The translations under genes were made by a program, and so were the position numbers. The notes beneath the pieces were generated by a model, which made no database searches, had not been told where the DNA came from, and worked only from the letters and a program-made list of their open reading frames with translations. This document shows positions 17,633-19,663 of a DNA stretch of 19,663 nt, one piece after another (the first letter of the stretch is position 1; the number at the start of each line of letters is the position of its first letter). The DNA is taken from contig CALBSZ010000260.1 in NCBI GenBank assembly GCA_937967665.1, positions 1 to 19,663 on the forward strand, read 5' to 3'. Source of the stretch: an uncultured Planctomycetaceae bacterium. Its GTDB lineage: Bacteria > Planctomycetota > Planctomycetia > Pirellulales > Pirellulaceae.

Positions 17633-18862
17633 ATGGCGATCAACTACATTGGGAGCATGCGATTTGCTGTTTTCATGGTGGTTGCCGTTGTCGCCGCAAG
17701 GGGCTTGCTGGCGGCGGATTGGCCGGCGCGGCGAGGCCCGGAGTACTCGGGCATCTCGACGGAGACGGCGTGGACACACAACTGGCCGGCGACCGGGCCG
17801 CGCGTTGCCTGGCGCGCGAACGTGGGGACGGGGTTTTCCGCGGTCGTGGTGAGCGGCGACTTGGCCTACACGATGGGCAACGAGGCGAATCGTGATGTGG
17901 TCTGGTGTTTGCGCACCGCCGACGGCAAGGTCGTCTGGAGGTACTCCTACGAGAGCCCTTTGGAGGACCGATTTTTTGAAGGCGGCCCGACGTCGACGCC
18001 GTCGATCGACGGTGACCGTGTCTACACGCTCGGGCGTCAAGGGGATTTGTATTGCTTCGTCCGGACAAACGGCAAGGTTCTCTGGTCGACCAACGTCGCC
18101 CAGGACGCTAAGGTGCGCGTACCCGGTTGGGGATTCGCCAGTTCCCCACGGGTGTTTGGCGAGATGCTGCTGCTGAACGTCGGCGAGGCGGGGACGGCCG
18201 TCGACAAGTCTTCGGGGAAGTTGATCTGGACTTCGGCCGATAGCGATGCCGGATATGCAACGCCGGTACTGGCGACTTGGAACGAGCGTCACGTTGCGCT
18301 CATCGGATCCGCAAAGTACCATTTTGCCGTCGACGCCGAAACGGGCGCCGAGTTATGGCGGCATCGCTGGTTGACCCGTTTCGGTTGCAACGCGGCCGAC
18401 CCGATCGTGAGCGGCCAGCAGGTTTTTATTTCGTCCGGTTACAATCGGGGCGCTGCGCTATTGGAAAATGCTGGCGATCAGGCGCAAGTGGTCTGGCAGA
18501 ACAAGGACATGCAAAACCAAATGAACTCGTCCGTACTGCTGGACGGCTACCTGTACGGCATCGACGGCCATACGACGTCGGAACAGTGTCTCAAATGCCT
18601 GGACTTCAAGTCGGGCAAGGTTCTGTGGTCGATGGAAGGTTTCGGCACGGGATCATTGATTGCCGCCGGAAATCGACTGATAATACTGTCGGATCGCGGC
18701 GAACTGGTAGTTGCCGAAGCCTCGCCACACCGGTTTCACGCGCTCGCGCGGGCCCAGGTGATGGACGGCAAGTGTTGGACGTCGCCCACGTTGGCCAACG
18801 GGAAGCTTTATTGTCGCAGTGCCGACGGGGAGGTCGTCTGCCTGGACGTCAGCCATCCATGA
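17633..18862 (+). CDS. Exported PQQ-like beta-propeller protein
   Basis: 409 residues. The ATG at 17633 has GGAG 11 bases upstream; a second Met at residue 9 (17657) is an alternative and would give a more standard signal peptide. Residues 9-28 (MRFAVFMVVAVVAARGLLAA) form a hydrophobic signal peptide; the mature part starts near DWPARRGPEYSGIST, typical of planctomycete propeller proteins. Blade motifs of the form [DN]G[KR]..W recur: RTADGKVVW (95-102), RTNGKVLW (144-151), DKSSGKLIW (191-199), DAETGAELW (234-242), DFKSGKVLW (324-332). Known relatives range from PQQ enzymes to BamB-like scaffolds; no quinoprotein catalytic residues are obvious, so a binding or scaffold role is more likely. Likely located in the periplasm or outside. 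A strong palindrome and terminator follow the gene. Confidence 0.85.
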   Translation: MAINYIGSMRFAVFMVVAVVAARGLLAADWPARRGPEYSGISTETAWTHNWPATGPRVAWRANVGTGFSAVVVSGDLAYTMGNEANRDVVWCLRTADGKVVWRYSYESPLEDRFFEGGPTSTPSIDGDRVYTLGRQGDLYCFVRTNGKVLWSTNVAQDAKVRVPGWGFASSPRVFGEMLLLNVGEAGTAVDKSSGKLIWTSADSDAGYATPVLATWNERHVALIGSAKYHFAVDAETGAELWRHRWLTRFGCNAADPIVSGQQVFISSGYNRGAALLENAGDQAQVVWQNKDMQNQMNSSVLLDGYLYGIDGHTTSEQCLKCLDFKSGKVLWSMEGFGTGSLIAAGNRLIILSDRGELVVAEASPHRFHALARAQVMDGKCWTSPTLANGKLYCRSADGEVVCLDVSHP

Positions 18863-18877
18863 CGACCGGCACTAAAT

Positions 18878-18952
18878 ACAAGCACGATGCGCCAGCGAGT
18901 GAGCCGCCATGCCGTACGTCACGGTACACACTCGCTAGCGCGTCGTGCTTGT
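18878..18952. repeat. REP-like imperfect palindrome after the propeller gene
   Basis: Arms at 18878-18901 and 18929-18952 are 24 bases each and complementary except one G.T pair and one C/A mismatch. Each arm contains the block AGCACGA.GCGC.AGCGAGTG read on opposite strands. The 27-base loop holds a smaller stem (18910-18915 with 18921-18926). There is no T-run right after it, so it is not itself a standard terminator. Its symmetry and position between genes resemble dispersed REP-type palindromes; dispersal cannot be shown from one copy. Confidence 0.8.
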
Positions 18953-18971
18953 GAGAGCGGCCGAGCCCTAT

Positions 18972-19000
18972 CGGTTCGCACCAGCGGAACTGTTTTTTTT
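18972..19000 (+). terminator. Intrinsic terminator after the propeller gene
   Basis: CGGTTCGC (18972-18979), loop ACCA, GCGGAACTG (18984-18992) form an eight-pair stem with one G.T pair and one bulged G. Eight T residues (18993-19000) follow at once. It lies 110 bases after the propeller stop codon and before the oxidoreductase gene, and so should separate their transcripts. Confidence 0.7.
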
Positions 19001-19113
19001 CGGTCCTGAATGAGCGGGAATAGAAATCGTTCTCCCACGTAATGTTTCATTCGTCATCGGCGCGAACAATTGGCCGTGCGTGCCGGAATTCATGCAATCA
19101 AGGAATAAAGACC

Positions 19114-19663
19114 ATGTCCGTCACGCGCCGACGCTTTCTCCAGACCACTGCTGCCACGGGTATGGCCATGGCTGCTCCGTATGTTCACGCGGCATCCAAG
19201 GCTCGACGCTATCGCACGGCCCTGATCGGTTCCGGCTGGTGGGGCATGAATCTCTTGCGGGATGCCATGGCGGCGAGCGATCTGCAAGTCGTCGCGCTCT
19301 GCGATGTCGACGCCGACAACCTGGAATTGGCCGCTGAGGAGGTTTCGGACCTGTCAGGCAACTCGCCGAAAACGTACAAGGATTTTCGCGAATTGCTGGA
19401 TCGCGAAAACATCGAGATTGCGATCGTCGCCACGCCCGATCACTGGCATGCTTTGAATACCATCTACGCGATCGAAAAGGGAGCGCACGTCCTGGTCGAA
19501 AAGCCAACGGCCCACACGATTCAAGAGAGCCGTGCGATGGTCAAGGCGGCCCGCGCCGCCAACCGGGTCGTCCAGGTGGGGCTATATAGGCGGGTCGGTC
19601 CTCACCATGGTTCGGGAATGAAGTTTATCAAAGAAGGCGGCGCCGGCGAGATTGGAATGGTGG
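19114..19663 (+). CDS. Gfo/Idh/MocA-family oxidoreductase, Tat-exported (partial, 3' end outside window)
   Basis: ATG at 19114; AAGGA (19100-19104) lies nine bases upstream. The first 183 residues are present. Residues 4-27 are a twin-arginine signal (TRRRFLQTTAATGMAMAAPYV). Residues 35-44 are the dinucleotide-binding loop (TALIGSGWWG), Asp64 in ALCDVD is placed to bind the adenosine ribose, and HVLVEKPTAH (125-134) carries the EKP motif of the family, followed by RVVQVGLYRR. Relatives oxidise or reduce sugars, inositols or related substrates with NAD(P); the substrate here cannot be told. Tat export of folded, cofactor-loaded copies is common in planctomycetes. It follows a terminator and so probably has its own promoter. 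Confidence 0.88.
   Translation, partial: MSVTRRRFLQTTAATGMAMAAPYVHAASKARRYRTALIGSGWWGMNLLRDAMAASDLQVVALCDVDADNLELAAEEVSDLSGNSPKTYKDFRELLDRENIEIAIVATPDHWHALNTIYAIEKGAHVLVEKPTAHTIQESRAMVKAARAANRVVQVGLYRRVGPHHGSGMKFIKEGGAGEIGMV

Noticed and set aside
17384..18322. 312-codon minus-strand open frame opposite the STAS and propeller genes
   Set aside because: It spans the gap between two well-supported plus-strand genes and reads as their shadow.

Overview
The window looks like chromosomal DNA from a planctomycete, most likely of the Pirellulaceae type. I infer this from three things: a giant secreted protein with a LEPR-type N-terminal export motif, a PQQ-like beta-propeller protein that starts its mature part with the DWPxxRGP pattern, and a Tat-exported Gfo/Idh/MocA oxidoreductase. 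GC content is moderately high by eye. No rRNA, tRNA, CRISPR array, transposase or integrase was found.

About 85% of the window (1-16808, minus strand) is one giant surface-protein gene. It starts at a TTG codon at 16808. It encodes, in order: an export motif, an S8 subtilisin-like protease with an intact catalytic triad and an inserted pair of dockerin-like calcium loops, an Ig-like region, two CSLREA / beta-helix / anchor-Q modules split by an SdrD-type B domain, a cadherin-like domain, a seven-repeat propeller-like domain, a second cadherin-like domain, a beta-solenoid 'passenger' with an internal ~125-residue duplication, and a tandem run of six further CSLREA modules. In the eighth module an in-frame TAG at 2019-2021 stops the frame after 4,929 residues. 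The same frame then stays open for 672 codons to the window edge, carrying the rest of module 8, a proline-rich linker, two more SdrD-B-like domains and the start of an FG-GAP-like repeat. The gene is therefore either a recent nonsense allele, a sequence error, or a readthrough case; the intact product would exceed 5,600 residues.

A 317-base divergent intergenic region (16809-17125) separates this gene from plus-strand genes. These are a 151-residue STAS-domain protein, then 51 bases later a 409-residue exported PQQ-like beta-propeller protein. After that gene come a large imperfect palindrome (18878-18952, REP-like) and a separate good intrinsic terminator (18972-19000). The last gene is a Gfo/Idh/MocA-family oxidoreductase with a Tat signal, cut by the right edge at residue 183.

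Nothing in the sequence ties the plus-strand genes functionally to the giant protein. The STAS and propeller genes could share a transcript; the oxidoreductase is probably transcribed separately because of the terminator.
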